64,000 bases of DNA from an uncultured Campylobacterota bacterium (GCA_937141405.1 CAKZQQ010000003.1:62001-126000), one strand, 5' to 3'; shown: positions 33,628 through 42,833, counted from the first letter of the stretch. Numbers and translations: made by a program. The notes: generated from the letters alone by a model not told the origin.

Positions 33628-34443
33628 TTAGAGATATCTTCTAGCACCCTTGTATCTCATTTTATAAAATGGCGACTCCAAGCTTGTAATCGTCACTTTT
33701 TTCTTGGCAGAACTTGCATGGATAAATTTATCGCCACCTATGTAGATGCCGACATGATTGACATATCCTCTTTTATTTTTAGAGGTATCGAAGAAGACAA
33801 GATCACCCGGTTTAAGTGCATATCTTGGCACAGGCACACCTGCTTTTGATTGCTCAATTGATGTACGCGGGATACTGATGCCCTCTTGTTTACAAGTAAA
33901 CATTGTAAATCCGGAACAATCAAAAGTATTAGGCCCTGTCGCTCCCCAAACATATCTTTTACCAAGCTTCTGTTTTGCTAGCGTAGGAATTGCTGCTAAT
34001 TTTGAATTGTTTATAAATACACTTTGTGTACTCCCCGTGACAATCTCTATATCGTCTGACTCCTCAAAGGTGCTCGCATGTGCTATGAGAACACTTTTAA
34101 GTTTTGATTTTTTGTTTGTTTTGGCGACTTCTTTTGGAGTAATTGCGCTAGCAAGCTTTATCGTCCCACTTGAATGGCCCTCTATAGGTTTGTTTACCAC
34201 AACCTTCGGACTCTCTTGCGTTGGAATAATAAGCTTTTGCCCTATCTTAATAGATTTTAAATCTTCTTTTTTTATGCTATTAGCCGCACAAAGTTGATCA
34301 ACCTTTATATCATGTAGTTTTGCAATCTCTGAAAGTGTATCCCCGCTTTTTACTTTATACTCTACCTCTTCGCCCATAAGCAAAGAGCCCCCGAGAGTAA
34401 AAGCAACCAAAAGCGAAAATGCTTTTAATGCTTTTTTATCCAT
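33628..34443 (-). CDS. LysM and NlpC/P60 peptidoglycan endopeptidase
   Basis: 271 aa. Signal peptide about 1-24 (ALKAFSLLVAFTLGGSLLMG), then a LysM motif at 28-74 (EYKVKSGDTLSEIAKLHDIKVDQLCAAN...IKIGQKLIIP). A linker follows, then a C-terminal NlpC/P60 domain. The catalytic Cys is in NTFDCSGFTMF and the His in YVNHVGIYIGGDKFIHASS. It should cut peptide stems of peptidoglycan in the periplasm. It is monocistronic. Confidence 0.92.
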   Translation of the reverse strand: MDKKALKAFSLLVAFTLGGSLLMGEEVEYKVKSGDTLSEIAKLHDIKVDQLCAANSIKKEDLKSIKIGQKLIIPTQESPKVVVNKPIEGHSSGTIKLASAITPKEVAKTNKKSKLKSVLIAHASTFEESDDIEIVTGSTQSVFINNSKLAAIPTLAKQKLGKRYVWGATGPNTFDCSGFTMFTCKQEGISIPRTSIEQSKAGVPVPRYALKPGDLVFFDTSKNKRGYVNHVGIYIGGDKFIHASSAKKKVTITSLESPFYKMRYKGARRYL

Positions 34444-34599
34444 ATTAAATTTCCTCGTTAAATTTCTTTTTTTGTATTTTATATCTTTTTATTTTTTATC
34501 AATACACAACGATTGTAACGAAAAAAGATTAACAAAAAATAAACTTACACTATTCATCACTTTTTTATTGTAAAATAACTTTAAACTTGAGGAGTACTT

Positions 34600-34974
34600 A
34601 TGAGGATAATATTTATAGCATTTTTGATACTTTTTTTTACCGGGTGTGACAAAAAAGAGGAGAAAAAAGAAGCGACTGTAGAGAAAAATGGTGAAGATAG
34701 CTTTGATAGAGAGACTGTTCTTTCCAATATGGGCATAGATATCAAAGGCGATAAAATCACTATTGATAGCAATAAAACTAAAGTCTTTTTAGAGGAGCTT
34801 GGAGAGCGAATCGACCAAGAGATCAACGCAACACAAAAAGAGATTGAAGAGGGGAACTTCACATCTGAGAAAATGGGTATCGAGATTACTAAAGAGAAGG
34901 TCAGTATTGATCTTAATCAAACAAAGAATTTTTTACAAAATATTATTGATCTTATGGAATCACTCACAAAATAG
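34600..34974 (+). CDS. Small putative lipoprotein
   Basis: 124 aa, start ATG with GAGGAGT upstream. Signal peptide MRIIFIAFLILFF and lipobox FTGC give a lipidated Cys16. The mature part is acidic, and helical units repeat (MGIDIKGDKITIDSNKTKVFLEEL and MGIEITKEKVSIDLNQTKNFLQNI), an internal duplication of about 24 residues. No family is recognised. It is convergent with the rplT operon across a perfect hairpin. Confidence 0.75.
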   Translation: MRIIFIAFLILFFTGCDKKEEKKEATVEKNGEDSFDRETVLSNMGIDIKGDKITIDSNKTKVFLEELGERIDQEINATQKEIEEGNFTSEKMGIEITKEKVSIDLNQTKNFLQNIIDLMESLTK

Positions 34975-35003
34975 TAAAAATGGGTGGGGAGATTTGGGGA
35001 GAT

Positions 35004-35028
35004 ATACCAAAGAGTGACTCTTTGGTAT
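35004..35028. terminator. Bidirectional terminator between the lipoprotein gene and rplT
   Basis: ATACCAAAGAG and CTCTTTGGTAT form a perfect 11-bp stem with a TGA loop, placed between two converging stop codons. Confidence 0.75.
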
Positions 35029-35040
35029 AAGAAAATATGC

Positions 35041-35397
35041 CTATTTATTAAGAGCTTTTGTTGAAGCTTCGGCCAATTTTTTAAAGTTTTCCGGCTCATT
35101 CATTGCCATATCTGCAAGTATCTTTCTATCTAACTCTATGTTTGCTAGTTTAAGTCCGTGCATAAATCTTGAATAACTAAGGTCATTCAATCTTGCAGCT
35201 GCGTTGATACGAACAATCCAAAGCTTTCTAAAGTCTCTTTTCTTGTTTCTTCTATCTCTGTACGCATAAACAAGCGATCTCTCAAGTTGCTCTTTTGCTT
35301 TTCTAAAGTGTTTTCTTCTACCGCTGTAGAATCCTCTTGCTTGCTTGAGTAGCTTTTTATGTCTCGCTCTTCTAACTGTTCCTGTTTTTACTCTCAT
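35041..35397 (-). CDS. rplT: 50S ribosomal protein L20
   Basis: 118 aa, the standard length. It starts [57 protein letters not shown], the classic basic N-terminal extension of L20 that binds 23S rRNA, followed by the globular domain with [24 protein letters not shown]. It is the last gene of the thrS-infC-rpmI-rplT cluster and is followed by a strong hairpin. In other bacteria L20 represses the operon; nothing here shows that directly. Confidence 0.98.
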   Translation of the reverse strand: MRVKTGTVRRARHKKLLKQARGFYSGRRKHFRKAKEQLERSLVYAYRDRRNKKRDFRKLWIVRINAAARLNDLSYSRFMHGLKLANIELDRKILADMAMNEPENFKKLAEASTKALNK

Positions 35398-35463
35398 GTT
35401 TTTCCTTTACCTTTTCGGTGTCAAGCCTGCTTGCTTGAACTTGCCTCAATATTGAGGGTTTTT

Positions 35464-35655
35464 TTAGTTAATCATCTCTTTGATTTTACTCTCATCCGCA
35501 CTGTTGACATATTTTGGTGAATTCATATGTCTGTGGTGTTTCCCGTCTACTTTTGTCAAGATGTGGCTTCTAAACGCTGTTCCGCGTTTTATCTTACCGC
35601 TCTTTTTGATCTTGAAGCGCTTTACAGCACCTTTTACACTTTTCATTTTAGGCAT
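35464..35655 (-). CDS. rpmI: 50S ribosomal protein L35
   Basis: 63 aa from ATG 35655 (MPKMKSVKGAVKRFKIKKSGKIKRG), with AAGGAGAAA upstream; the longer in-frame form is not L35-like. Typical features include the Lys-rich N-terminus and AFRSHILTKVDGKHHRHM. It lies between infC and rplT. Confidence 0.97.
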   Translation of the reverse strand: MPKMKSVKGAVKRFKIKKSGKIKRGTAFRSHILTKVDGKHHRHMNSPKYVNSADESKIKEMIN

Positions 35656-35804
35656 ATTTTCTCCTTTCGTAAAATAGAAAATGGGACGCAATTATAGCAA
35701 AAGATAATTAAAGTTTCATTTAAAAGCGCAAATGCTCATCGTTCCACATAAAATGCAGAGCCTACAATACCAGATACTAAGATAAATTTAGTATAAAAAT
35801 CTTT

Positions 35805-36347
35805 CTATTTTTTCTTCGGGGTTAGATACATCGTGACATATCTCCCCTCTTGATGCGCATCTTTTTCAAGCACGGCTATATCTTCTAGCATCGGCCATAC
35901 TTTTTTGAGCACATTAGCACCGAGCTCAGGGCTTGCCATCTCGCGACCTTTCAAAAAGACTCGAAGCTTAACATGCTTTTCTTTCTCTAAAAACTCTCTT
36001 GCATGCTTCACTTTGTAAGCTATGTCATTGTCAGCGATCTTGCAAGAAAATTTGATCTCTTTGATGTCGATAATCTTTTGATTTTTTCTTGCCTCTTTCT
36101 TGCGTTTCTCCATCTCATAACGATACTTGCCATAATCCATGATCTTTGCAACCGGCGGTTGCGCATCCGGCGAGATAACCACAAGATCAAGCCCTTGTGA
36201 TTCCGCTAATTTTAGAGCATCATCTTTGCTCATAATTGAAGGTTCACCGGCGCCTTCGCTTACTACTCTTAACTCTTTTGCATATATCTCATCGTTTATC
36301 TGTGTATCGTCTTTCTTCTCTTTTCTGCCTACATTTTGTCTGCTCAA
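35805..36347 (-). CDS. infC: Translation initiation factor IF-3
   Basis: 180 aa. Start TTG 36347 ([21 protein letters not shown]), whose last two bases overlap the thrS stop as TTGA, with AAGGA 6 bases upstream that lies inside thrS. Domain IF3-N spans about 18-85 ([35 protein letters not shown]) and IF3-C about 92-178 ([43 protein letters not shown]). IF-3 checks start codons and is known to repress its own non-ATG start in other bacteria. The TTG here fits that theme. Confidence 0.97.
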   Translation of the reverse strand: MSRQNVGRKEKKDDTQINDEIYAKELRVVSEGAGEPSIMSKDDALKLAESQGLDLVVISPDAQPPVAKIMDYGKYRYEMEKRKKEARKNQKIIDIKEIKFSCKIADNDIAYKVKHAREFLEKEKHVKLRVFLKGREMASPELGANVLKKVWPMLEDIAVLEKDAHQEGRYVTMYLTPKKK

Positions 36348-38158
36348 ATTTTTCCTTCTTCTAGTTGTTGGGTTAATTTTACCATAAATTCATCTTGTGT
36401 TAGATTATACTGCTCTTTGGCTCTTCTATCTCTTATCGCTACCGCTTTACCTTCCACCTCTTCGTCGCCGATTATAACAACATACGGCACTCTCTGTTTC
36501 TCGGCTGTTCTTATCCTTTTGTTGAGACTCTCATTTTTATCATACACCTCACTATCGATACCTCTGATTCTTAAGGTATTTTTTAGCGCATGGGCATATT
36601 CATTGTGTGTCTGAGCAATCGGCACAAATATCACTTGCGTCGGGGCGATAAAGAATGGAAATTCCCCACCGAAATGTTCAGTCAGAATCGCGATGAATCG
36701 CTCAAAAGATCCGAGGATAGCTCTGTGAATCATAACGGGTTGCTTTCTTGTATTATCTTCAGCAACATATTCGACATCAAATCTTTGCGGCAAATTAAAA
36801 TCTACCTGTATCGTTCCACACTGCCATTTCCGCCCTAGAGCATCTGTAATCTTGATGTCAATCTTCGGTCCATAAAATGCGCCACCCCCTTCATCGATAC
36901 CGTAAGGGAGCGAATTTTCATCAAGTGCCTCTTTGAGCGCTGCAGTCGCAACTTCCCATACCGCATCCTCGCCGATAGCTTTTTCCGGCTTTGTTGATAC
37001 CTCCATGGTGTAGTCAAAGTTGAATTGCTTCATCACACTATCAATAAATTCGACAACCTCTAAGACAACGCCTTTTATCTGTTCGGGCGTACAAAATATA
37101 TGCGCGTCATCTTGTGTAAACTCGCGCACTCTTAAAAGTCCGTGAAGCACACCCGATTTTTCATGACGATGGACAACGCCGTATTCATAATATTTGAGCG
37201 GTAACTCTCTGTAGCTTTTGGTGCTGTTTTTAAATATCTGAATATGCCCGATGCAATTCATAGGCTTGATGCCATACTCCTGCTCATCAATCTCGGTGAG
37301 ATACATATTCTCCCCATAACAGGCGTAGTGTCCTGAGGTTCTCCACATATCTGATTTGAGTATCTCCGGACCGCGAACGGGCTCATAGCCTCTTTGTCTA
37401 TGTGCATCATGCAAGATTGCCTCAAGCTTATTTCTAAGCCTTGCTCCTTTTGGCAACCAAAAAGGAAGTCCGGCGCCCGCTTCTTCGTTGAACATAAAAA
37501 GCTCAAGCTCAGTTCCAAGCTTTCTGTGGTCTCTTTTTTTCGCCTCTTCAATCATCGTAACATATGCTTTGAGTGATTCTTTGTCTGCAAATGCTATCCC
37601 ATAAATACGCGTTAACATCTCAGCACTCTCATCTCCGCCAAGATAAGCTCCGGCAACACGCGTGAGTTTAAAGTTATGCAACAAACCCGTATTTGGCACA
37701 TGGGGACCACGACACAAATCCTCAAAAGAGCCCTGCTTGTAAATACCAACATCCTCATCGGTAATCTTACTCAAAACGGCAAGTTTAAGATCATCTTTAG
37801 CAAATTTTTCCAATGCCTCTTTTTTGGTAATCGTGTATTTCTCTATAGGAAACTTCTTCTTGATAAGCTCCTTCATCTTTTTCTCTATCGATTTAAGATC
37901 CTCTTCGCCTATCTTTTGCGGCACTCTAAAATCATAATAGAACCCCTCATCAACAGTAGGACCTACAAAGAATTGTGCATCCCCATAAAGCTCAGTGATA
38001 GCATGCGCCATAAGGTGTGCGCTTGAGTGTCTTATAATCTCAAGAGCTTCGGGCGAATTATCATAATATATCTCTTGAAGATTACTATCATCTACTACAC
38101 TCTGTGTGTCAATGATATTGTTATCGTTATCTAGATAACCTATAATAGTTTTATCCAT
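36344..38158 (-). CDS. thrS: Threonyl-tRNA synthetase (TGS-less form)
   Basis: 604 aa. The editing domain begins almost at once (residue 43, [11 protein letters not shown]; later PHVPNTG and [13 protein letters not shown]), so the N-terminal TGS ubiquitin-like domain of E. coli ThrRS is absent, as in other Campylobacterota. The class II catalytic core has [26 protein letters not shown] (zinc Cys), [28 protein letters not shown], and [10 protein letters not shown]. The anticodon-binding domain forms the end. It heads the operon with infC, rpmI and rplT. Confidence 0.98.
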   Translation of the reverse strand: MDKTIIGYLDNDNNIIDTQSVVDDSNLQEIYYDNSPEALEIIRHSSAHLMAHAITELYGDAQFFVGPTVDEGFYYDFRVPQKIGEEDLKSIEKKMKELIKKKFPIEKYTITKKEALEKFAKDDLKLAVLSKITDEDVGIYKQGSFEDLCRGPHVPNTGLLHNFKLTRVAGAYLGGDESAEMLTRIYGIAFADKESLKAYVTMIEEAKKRDHRKLGTELELFMFNEEAGAGLPFWLPKGARLRNKLEAILHDAHRQRGYEPVRGPEILKSDMWRTSGHYACYGENMYLTEIDEQEYGIKPMNCIGHIQIFKNSTKSYRELPLKYYEYGVVHRHEKSGVLHGLLRVREFTQDDAHIFCTPEQIKGVVLEVVEFIDSVMKQFNFDYTMEVSTKPEKAIGEDAVWEVATAALKEALDENSLPYGIDEGGGAFYGPKIDIKITDALGRKWQCGTIQVDFNLPQRFDVEYVAEDNTRKQPVMIHRAILGSFERFIAILTEHFGGEFPFFIAPTQVIFVPIAQTHNEYAHALKNTLRIRGIDSEVYDKNESLNKRIRTAEKQRVPYVVIIGDEEVEGKAVAIRDRRAKEQYNLTQDEFMVKLTQQLEEGKI

Positions 38159-38235
38159 TTATTCTCTTTCGTCTGTTTAAAATCGTGATATTATAACAAA
38201 AAGAGGGCTAAGAACGCTTGATACATAATACTCGA

Positions 38236-38640
38236 TTACTTTTTACACTCTGCACACAATATATCAAAAATGATATCCTGATCGTTGATATGACAGTCAT
38301 ATCTATTTTCTATCTTTTTGATTGTCTCATACATATCTACATTCACATCTATAATCTTGCCACATTCTCGACATAAAAGATGCGAATGTAAACCTTTGGT
38401 AATCTCATATCTGTTTTTTTGTTTCGGGATGGCTATCTCACTCACCATATTACTTTTTTCCATCTCGTTTATATTTCTGTAAACTGCACTTAAAGATATC
38501 GAAGGATTTGTTTTTTTAAGATCTTCAAACACTTCATCGATGGTAGCGTGTCCACGCTCATCAAGACTCTTGAGGATAAAAAGTCTCTGCAAGGAGCTTT
38601 TCATACCGTGTGTTTTTAATAAATTGGCATAATCACGCAT
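38236..38640 (-). CDS. perR: Fur-family peroxide stress regulator (PerR-like)
   Basis: 134 aa. Winged helix 1-80 with RDYANLLKTHGMKSSLQRLFIL and ISLSAVYRNINEMEKSNMVSEI, then the dimer domain HSHLLCRECGKIIDVNV and the C-terminal CAECKK. The two CxxC pairs form the structural zinc site. It is divergent from a peroxiredoxin gene, its expected target. The intergenic space (38641-38787) is very AT-rich and holds TTACAATAGTAATTAA near 38693, a weak PerR-box-like sequence. Assignment to PerR rather than Fur rests on this context. Confidence 0.85.
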   Translation of the reverse strand: MRDYANLLKTHGMKSSLQRLFILKSLDERGHATIDEVFEDLKKTNPSISLSAVYRNINEMEKSNMVSEIAIPKQKNRYEITKGLHSHLLCRECGKIIDVNVDMYETIKKIENRYDCHINDQDIIFDILCAECKK

Positions 38641-38883
38641 CTTGGTCTCCTTATAAAATTTGAGTTATTATAGCATAAATGTGAAAAATTTACAATAGTA
38701 ATTAATTTACATTTAAGTTTATATATGTTAAATTTTCACAAATGTATATTTTTTACATTTATAATTCAATTAAAGGAGTCATTCAAAATGTCTTGTTCAA
38801 ATATACAAACACGAAAAAGTAGCGATACTAAAAATGTTCAAGAAATTGACGACACCCAAACACACAATAAGGAGAAAAAAAAT

Positions 38884-39495
38884 ATGTCAATGGTTTTACA
38901 ACAAATGCCGGAGTTTAAAATGAAAGGGTATGACGCTAAAAGCGCTCATTTTGTAGATATCAATAGTGAAGATTATAGAGGAAATTGGGCAGTGGTATGT
39001 TTCTATCCTGCGGATTTTACTTTCGTTTGTCCGACAGAAATAGCAGCTATGAATGCTCATATGAATATTATCGAAGGGGAACTTGGCGTAAAAGTGCTTG
39101 CAGTTTCAACAGACACACACTTTTCACACAAGAGATTTCATGAAACAGAGCCACTTTTAAAAGATCTTACAATGACCATAGGTGCAGATCCTACCGGCGA
39201 GGTAGCTAGAAAATTTGGTGTTTACATTGAAGAGCAAGGCATTGCACTTCGAGGTCGCTATCTTATCAATCCTGATGGCGTTATCGTTGCAGAGGAAGTA
39301 CAGGCGCCGATGGTAGGAAGAAATGTTAAAGAGTTTATCAGACAAATTAGAGCATGGCAACATGCAACAAAAACCGGTGAAGTTTGCCCTGCAGGCTGGG
39401 ATATCGGGAAAAAAACATTACCGGTAAATACAGATGAAGAAAAAATGACTGGTAGGGTGGGTGATTATATCACGATTGAAGAGATCGTCTCTTAG
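38884..39495 (+). CDS. 2-Cys peroxiredoxin (AhpC/Prx1 type)
   Basis: 203 aa from ATG 38884 (MSMVLQQMPEFKMKGYDA), with AAGGAG upstream. The peroxidatic Cys is in YPADFTFVCPTEIAA and the resolving Cys in GEVCPAGWDIG. An in-frame ATG at 38788 with its own strong AAAGGAGT would add 32 polar residues (MSCSNIQTRKSSDTKNVQE...) not usual for the family. Both starts could be used. The enzyme reduces peroxides with thioredoxin. A strong terminator follows. Confidence 0.93.
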   Translation: MSMVLQQMPEFKMKGYDAKSAHFVDINSEDYRGNWAVVCFYPADFTFVCPTEIAAMNAHMNIIEGELGVKVLAVSTDTHFSHKRFHETEPLLKDLTMTIGADPTGEVARKFGVYIEEQGIALRGRYLINPDGVIVAEEVQAPMVGRNVKEFIRQIRAWQHATKTGEVCPAGWDIGKKTLPVNTDEEKMTGRVGDYITIEEIVS

Positions 39496-39499
39496 AGTA

Positions 39500-39531
39500 A
39501 ATATCTTGGCGGATTTTTCCGTTAAGATATT
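39500..39531 (+). terminator. Terminator after the peroxiredoxin gene
   Basis: AATATCTT pairs with AAGATATT, extended inward by GGCGGA with TCCGTT (G-T pairs), around a TTTT loop. It lies 5 bases after the stop. Confidence 0.7.
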
Positions 39532-39550
39532 ATTGAATAGATTGAAAAAA

Positions 39551-39626
39551 TGGTGATCACGATTGGACTCGAACCAACGACCCCTACCATGTCAAGGTAG
39601 TGCTCTACCAACTGAGCTACGCGATC
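39551..39626 (-). tRNA. tRNA-Val(GAC)
   Basis: 76 nt. Acceptor GATCGCG pairs with CGTGATC (one G-T), anticodon loop TTGACAT, T-loop GTTCGAGTC, CCA encoded. Confidence 0.95.
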
Positions 39627-39630
39627 AAAA

Positions 39631-39904
39631 TTAAGGGCGCCTCTAATAACCCTGGATGCTCTTAACATCTCTAGCTTTTTCTTAGGCTAGGCACTCACTT
39701 GAAGGACTAGCCATAGCTAATTCGAAAGTGAGTAACAACGCATAAGGAAAAGTTGGAGATGCCCACAGGGTAGGCTTTGCAAACGCAATCTTTCACAAGA
39801 TATTTGTTTAACTTAGCTACGGCTAGGTCTTCTCAAATCTCTTGCAAAATCTTACATTTGCAAAGCCCATTATGAGCATCCAGGGTTATTAGAGGTGCCC
39901 TTAA
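39631..39904. mobile_element. MITE-like palindromic element flanked by TTAA
   Basis: The ends at 39635-39661 and 39874-39900 are 27-bp inverted repeats with one mismatch (GGGCGCCTC... against GGGCACCTC...). TTAA lies on both outer sides. There is no ORF. Inside are two further long hairpin arms: CATCTCTAGCTTTTTCTTA near 39670 pairs with a partner near 39755, with only G-U type changes, and GGCTTTGCAAA near 39783 pairs with TTTGCAAAGCC near 39866. Length 266 bp plus flanks. It is non-autonomous; no transposase in the window fits. Confidence 0.75.
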
Positions 39905-39944
39905 GAGTAGAATTATATCAAATCTTTCTTGAATTTTATTAGGT

Positions 39945-39959
39945 GGCCGCGAAGCGGCC
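39945..39959 (-). terminator. Hairpin after the GlsB-like gene
   Basis: GGCCGC and GCGGCC around GAA, directly after the stop codon of the gene at 39963. Confidence 0.6.
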
Positions 39960-39962
39960 GAT

Positions 39963-40214
39963 TTATATTTTTTTGAGTATTTTTACAACCGCAAGAAGTA
40001 CTACTGCACCGAGTGTTGCTGTAACTATTGTCCCTATAAGCCCACCGCTTATAAATCTGCCAAATAGAAAACCTCCGATGAATGAGCCCACAATACCTAT
40101 GATGATATTGCCCAAGAGCCCGAATCCGCCGCCTTTCATAATCTGTCCCGCGAGCCAGCCTGCTACAGCACCTATGGCTAAAAATACCAATATACTAACA
40201 AGTTGCGCATCCAT
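39963..40214 (-). CDS. GlsB/YeaQ/YmgE-family small membrane protein
   Basis: 83 aa with three glycine-rich membrane segments: LVSILVFLAIGAVAGWLAGQIM, GGGFGLLGNIIIGIVGSFIGGFLFGRF, and GLIGTIVTATLGAVVLLAVVKIL. The family is stress-associated and named after transglycosylase-associated proteins, but the biochemical role is not known. AAAGGAG precedes the start. It is monocistronic, with its own hairpin terminator. Confidence 0.9.
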   Translation of the reverse strand: MDAQLVSILVFLAIGAVAGWLAGQIMKGGGFGLLGNIIIGIVGSFIGGFLFGRFISGGLIGTIVTATLGAVVLLAVVKILKKI

Positions 40215-40272
40215 AGTTTCTCCTTTTAAATACTACTATTATAACTTAACGGTAAAAAAGTTACATAAAATT

Positions 40273-40911
40273 TTACTCTTCGCAAACCCACTTTGTCTCC
40301 TTGCAGAGAGTCTCTAGGTATTCATTTGCTTTTGGTTCGCCGGTTTTGAGTGCCTCTTTGAGATAGCTATATGCTTTCAGTCTATCTTGAATGCTTCCGT
40401 CACCCCAACCGTAAATAATGCCCAAATTTAGATTTGCCTTGCTATCACCAAACTCTGAACCTTTGACAAAAAACTCTAAAGCCTTTGGGGTGTTTTTCTT
40501 AAATGTTTTTCCCCCGTTATAATATAAAAGTGCTAGATTCGTACATGCTTTTGCCACCTCATTTTCACACGCTTTCTCATACCATATTTTTGCCTTGGTT
40601 TCAGCGCTTGCATCTGTAGCTGCATCCATATCATAATGTTTAGCAAGATTGTACTGTGAAGGTCCATGGTGAGAGTTTGCAGCTTTATAGTACCACTTCA
40701 TCGCCTCTTTCGCATCTTTTTTAACACCAAAACCAAAATCAAGCATAAGTGCCACATTGAACTGTGCTAGAGTATCACCCTCACTTGCCAATTTGGAGTA
40801 GATCTCATACGCTTGTGTGTACTCTTTTTGATCGTAGAGCTCTTTTGCTTCAGCCAATGTTTCTGCAAAAAGATACCCGCTTGCAATAAGTAAAAATATC
40901 AGAACTCTCAT
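40273..40911 (-). CDS. Sel1-repeat (TPR-like) secreted protein
   Basis: 212 aa. Signal peptide MRVLIFLLIASGYLFA. Five Sel1-like repeats follow, for example AYEIYSKLASEGDTLAQFNVALMLDFGFGVKKDAKEAMKWYYKAANSHHGPSQYNLAKHY and later NLGIIYGWGDGSIQDRLKAYSYLKEAL. Cysteines in the late repeats (CENEVAKACTNLA, CKETKWVC) resemble the disulfide-rich Helicobacter cysteine-rich proteins. A periplasmic scaffold role is likely. It sits just after dapF in the same direction. Confidence 0.85.
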   Translation of the reverse strand: MRVLIFLLIASGYLFAETLAEAKELYDQKEYTQAYEIYSKLASEGDTLAQFNVALMLDFGFGVKKDAKEAMKWYYKAANSHHGPSQYNLAKHYDMDAATDASAETKAKIWYEKACENEVAKACTNLALLYYNGGKTFKKNTPKALEFFVKGSEFGDSKANLNLGIIYGWGDGSIQDRLKAYSYLKEALKTGEPKANEYLETLCKETKWVCEE

Positions 40912-40924
40912 AAACTAAACTCCT

Positions 40925-41674
40925 TTAGATGTATATCTCGGCTACAAAAACTTTTGAAACTCTACCACCCAATTTGTAAACACCTGCTTCGATAGAAACA
41001 TCTATCTCCTCACCGCTTCTTGCTAAAATGCAAACTTTACTCTCCACTTGTTGCTCTTCAAAAGCTCTCACAAATGCAGCTACTATTCCCGTACCACAAG
41101 CGAGTGTTTCATCTTCAACACCTCGCTCATAAGTTCGCACGAGCATATTTTTTCTATCTACGATCTTGACAATGTTGACATTGGCATTGTATTTTTCTCT
41201 CAGCGCTCTCGCTTTTGCTAAGTCAAATTCTTCTATATCTTTACGAAAAACAACTAGATGCGGCACACCACTATCAATAAGCCACCACGATTCACCATCT
41301 TCTATGATCTCTTTGTCTATAATCTTTGGAGTGACCATATTTGAAGTCACATACTCGCCATTGACCTCAGCTTCAATAATCCCGGCACCGGTTAAAAACT
41401 CTGCTTTACCCTCTTTGGATATCCCTTTTTCGCAAGCATAATGCGCTACTGCTCTTGAAGCATTACCACACATAGAAGCATTGCTACCGTCGGCATTATA
41501 AAACTCCCACTCAAAATCATACTCTCCGTGTGGAATCAAAACGACCAGTCCGTCTGCCCCTACACCCGCATGTCTTGCACATAATCTTTTTGCTAATGCC
41601 GAACGTTGCTCTTTTTGTTGGTCATGAAAGATGATAAAATCATTTCCACTTGCATTATATTTTGTAGCTCTCAC
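40925..41674 (-). CDS. dapF: Diaminopimelate epimerase
   Basis: 249 aa. Both catalytic cysteines are present: Cys in SMCGNASRAVAHYA (about 73) and in LACGTGIVAAFV (about 193). The N-terminus MRATKYNASGNDFIIFHD is characteristic. It converts LL- to meso-diaminopimelate for lysine and peptidoglycan. Its start overlaps the coaE stop by four bases, so the two are coupled. Confidence 0.97.
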   Translation of the reverse strand: MRATKYNASGNDFIIFHDQQKEQRSALAKRLCARHAGVGADGLVVLIPHGEYDFEWEFYNADGSNASMCGNASRAVAHYACEKGISKEGKAEFLTGAGIIEAEVNGEYVTSNMVTPKIIDKEIIEDGESWWLIDSGVPHLVVFRKDIEEFDLAKARALREKYNANVNIVKIVDRKNMLVRTYERGVEDETLACGTGIVAAFVRAFEEQQVESKVCILARSGEEIDVSIEAGVYKLGGRVSKVFVAEIYI

Positions 41675-42273
41675 TCTCTATCCTTACAATCACTGAGTAT
41701 CTGATCTTTTACTCTCTCGCACTCACTTTGGAGTTGCTTGAGATCACCGCTATTATCTATCACATAATCCGCAAGGGCTCTTTTTTGCTCTATATCCATC
41801 TGTGACTCTATCCGTCTTAATGCCTCTTTGGCATCAAACCCTTCGCGCCGCATAAGGCGCTCAAGCTGTTGCTCTTTTGTTGCATAAACAACCAATGATC
41901 TTTTAATGTCATAGCGTTTACTCTCAAAGAAAAGAGGTATGTCGATCATATAGGGTATGCCGAGCGCTTCATTTTTCTTTGATTGTGCAACAATTGTATC
42001 ATAAATGATCGGATGGAGTAAATCTTCAAGCTCTCTTTTCTTCTCTTTGTTTGCAAAGATAAGTTTACCCAACATCTTTCGATCAACTTGAGCTTCCTTG
42101 ATATACTCAGCTCCAAAAAGTGATGCAATCGCCTCTTTTTGCTCATCAAGATGTGCATGCGCTATCTTATCGGCATCGATAAACCTGAAGCCATACAAAC
42201 TCAAAAGTGCTGTAGCAGAACTTTTGCCTGTAGCAATGCCTCCTGTAAGTGCGATAGCGTGTTCAAATATCAA
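41671..42273 (-). CDS. coaE: Dephospho-CoA kinase
   Basis: 200 aa. P-loop IALTGGIATGKSSATALL near the N-terminus, then FRFIDADKIAHAHLDE, and LLHPIIYDTIVAQ and IPYMIDIPLFFES in the middle. It carries out the last step of coenzyme A synthesis. It overlaps the genes on both sides by four bases (ATGA), in a speE-like/coaE/dapF operon. Confidence 0.95.
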   Translation of the reverse strand: MIFEHAIALTGGIATGKSSATALLSLYGFRFIDADKIAHAHLDEQKEAIASLFGAEYIKEAQVDRKMLGKLIFANKEKKRELEDLLHPIIYDTIVAQSKKNEALGIPYMIDIPLFFESKRYDIKRSLVVYATKEQQLERLMRREGFDAKEALRRIESQMDIEQKRALADYVIDNSGDLKQLQSECERVKDQILSDCKDRE

Positions 42274-42833
42274 GATTTAATGAGTCCTCTAAACTCTTTT
42301 CGTATCATATTTGGCATTGCAAAAGTAGCAATGGCGATATCTGAGTTATAGTATCTAAATCCCTCGGTGAGATCTGCTCTTTGGAGATTGATATCCGCCG
42401 TTGGATGAAGCATATTAGAAGCAAAGAGCGCAAAACCACAATGTTGTTGGATAAATAGATACGGCATAACTATCCTAAAATACTCCCCCATTGTCTCCAT
42501 CTGTGTTTTTGCTTTTGCCTCTTTATCCACAAAAGAAGATACCACGCTACTTACAACACCTTTAAAGCTCAATACTCTTTTTACAAGCCCCCAAAATACT
42601 CTATCGCTCTCAAAAAGATTTGTTGATACGATGACGATATCGATAGATCCCTCATCAAACTCTTGTAACGATATGAGAGCATCTTTTGCATCAAGCACTT
42701 GAAGCTCACTGTTTTGATGCTTTTTCAGCTCATTCACTATACTCCCATTTTTCCCGATTAAGAGAACTTTTTTTGGTTCCGGATGGACACACATAGGAAT
42801 ATGTGTCAACATCTCATCTTTTATAAAATCCAT
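42270..42833 (-). CDS. Spermidine synthase-like protein, short form
   Basis: 187 aa. KKVLLIGKNGSIVNELKKHQNSELQVLDAKDALISLQEFDEGSIDIVIVSTNL has the Rossmann layout of polyamine aminopropyltransferases, but the glycine-rich loop is weak (IGKNGS). The protein is about 80-100 residues shorter than SpeE of E. coli. The start MDFIKDEMLTHIPMCVHPEP resembles epsilonproteobacterial SpeE annotations. Catalytic competence is uncertain because the usual Asp pair is not clearly conserved. It is first in an operon with coaE and dapF. Confidence 0.68.
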   Translation of the reverse strand: MDFIKDEMLTHIPMCVHPEPKKVLLIGKNGSIVNELKKHQNSELQVLDAKDALISLQEFDEGSIDIVIVSTNLFESDRVFWGLVKRVLSFKGVVSSVVSSFVDKEAKAKTQMETMGEYFRIVMPYLFIQQHCGFALFASNMLHPTADINLQRADLTEGFRYYNSDIAIATFAMPNMIRKEFRGLIKS

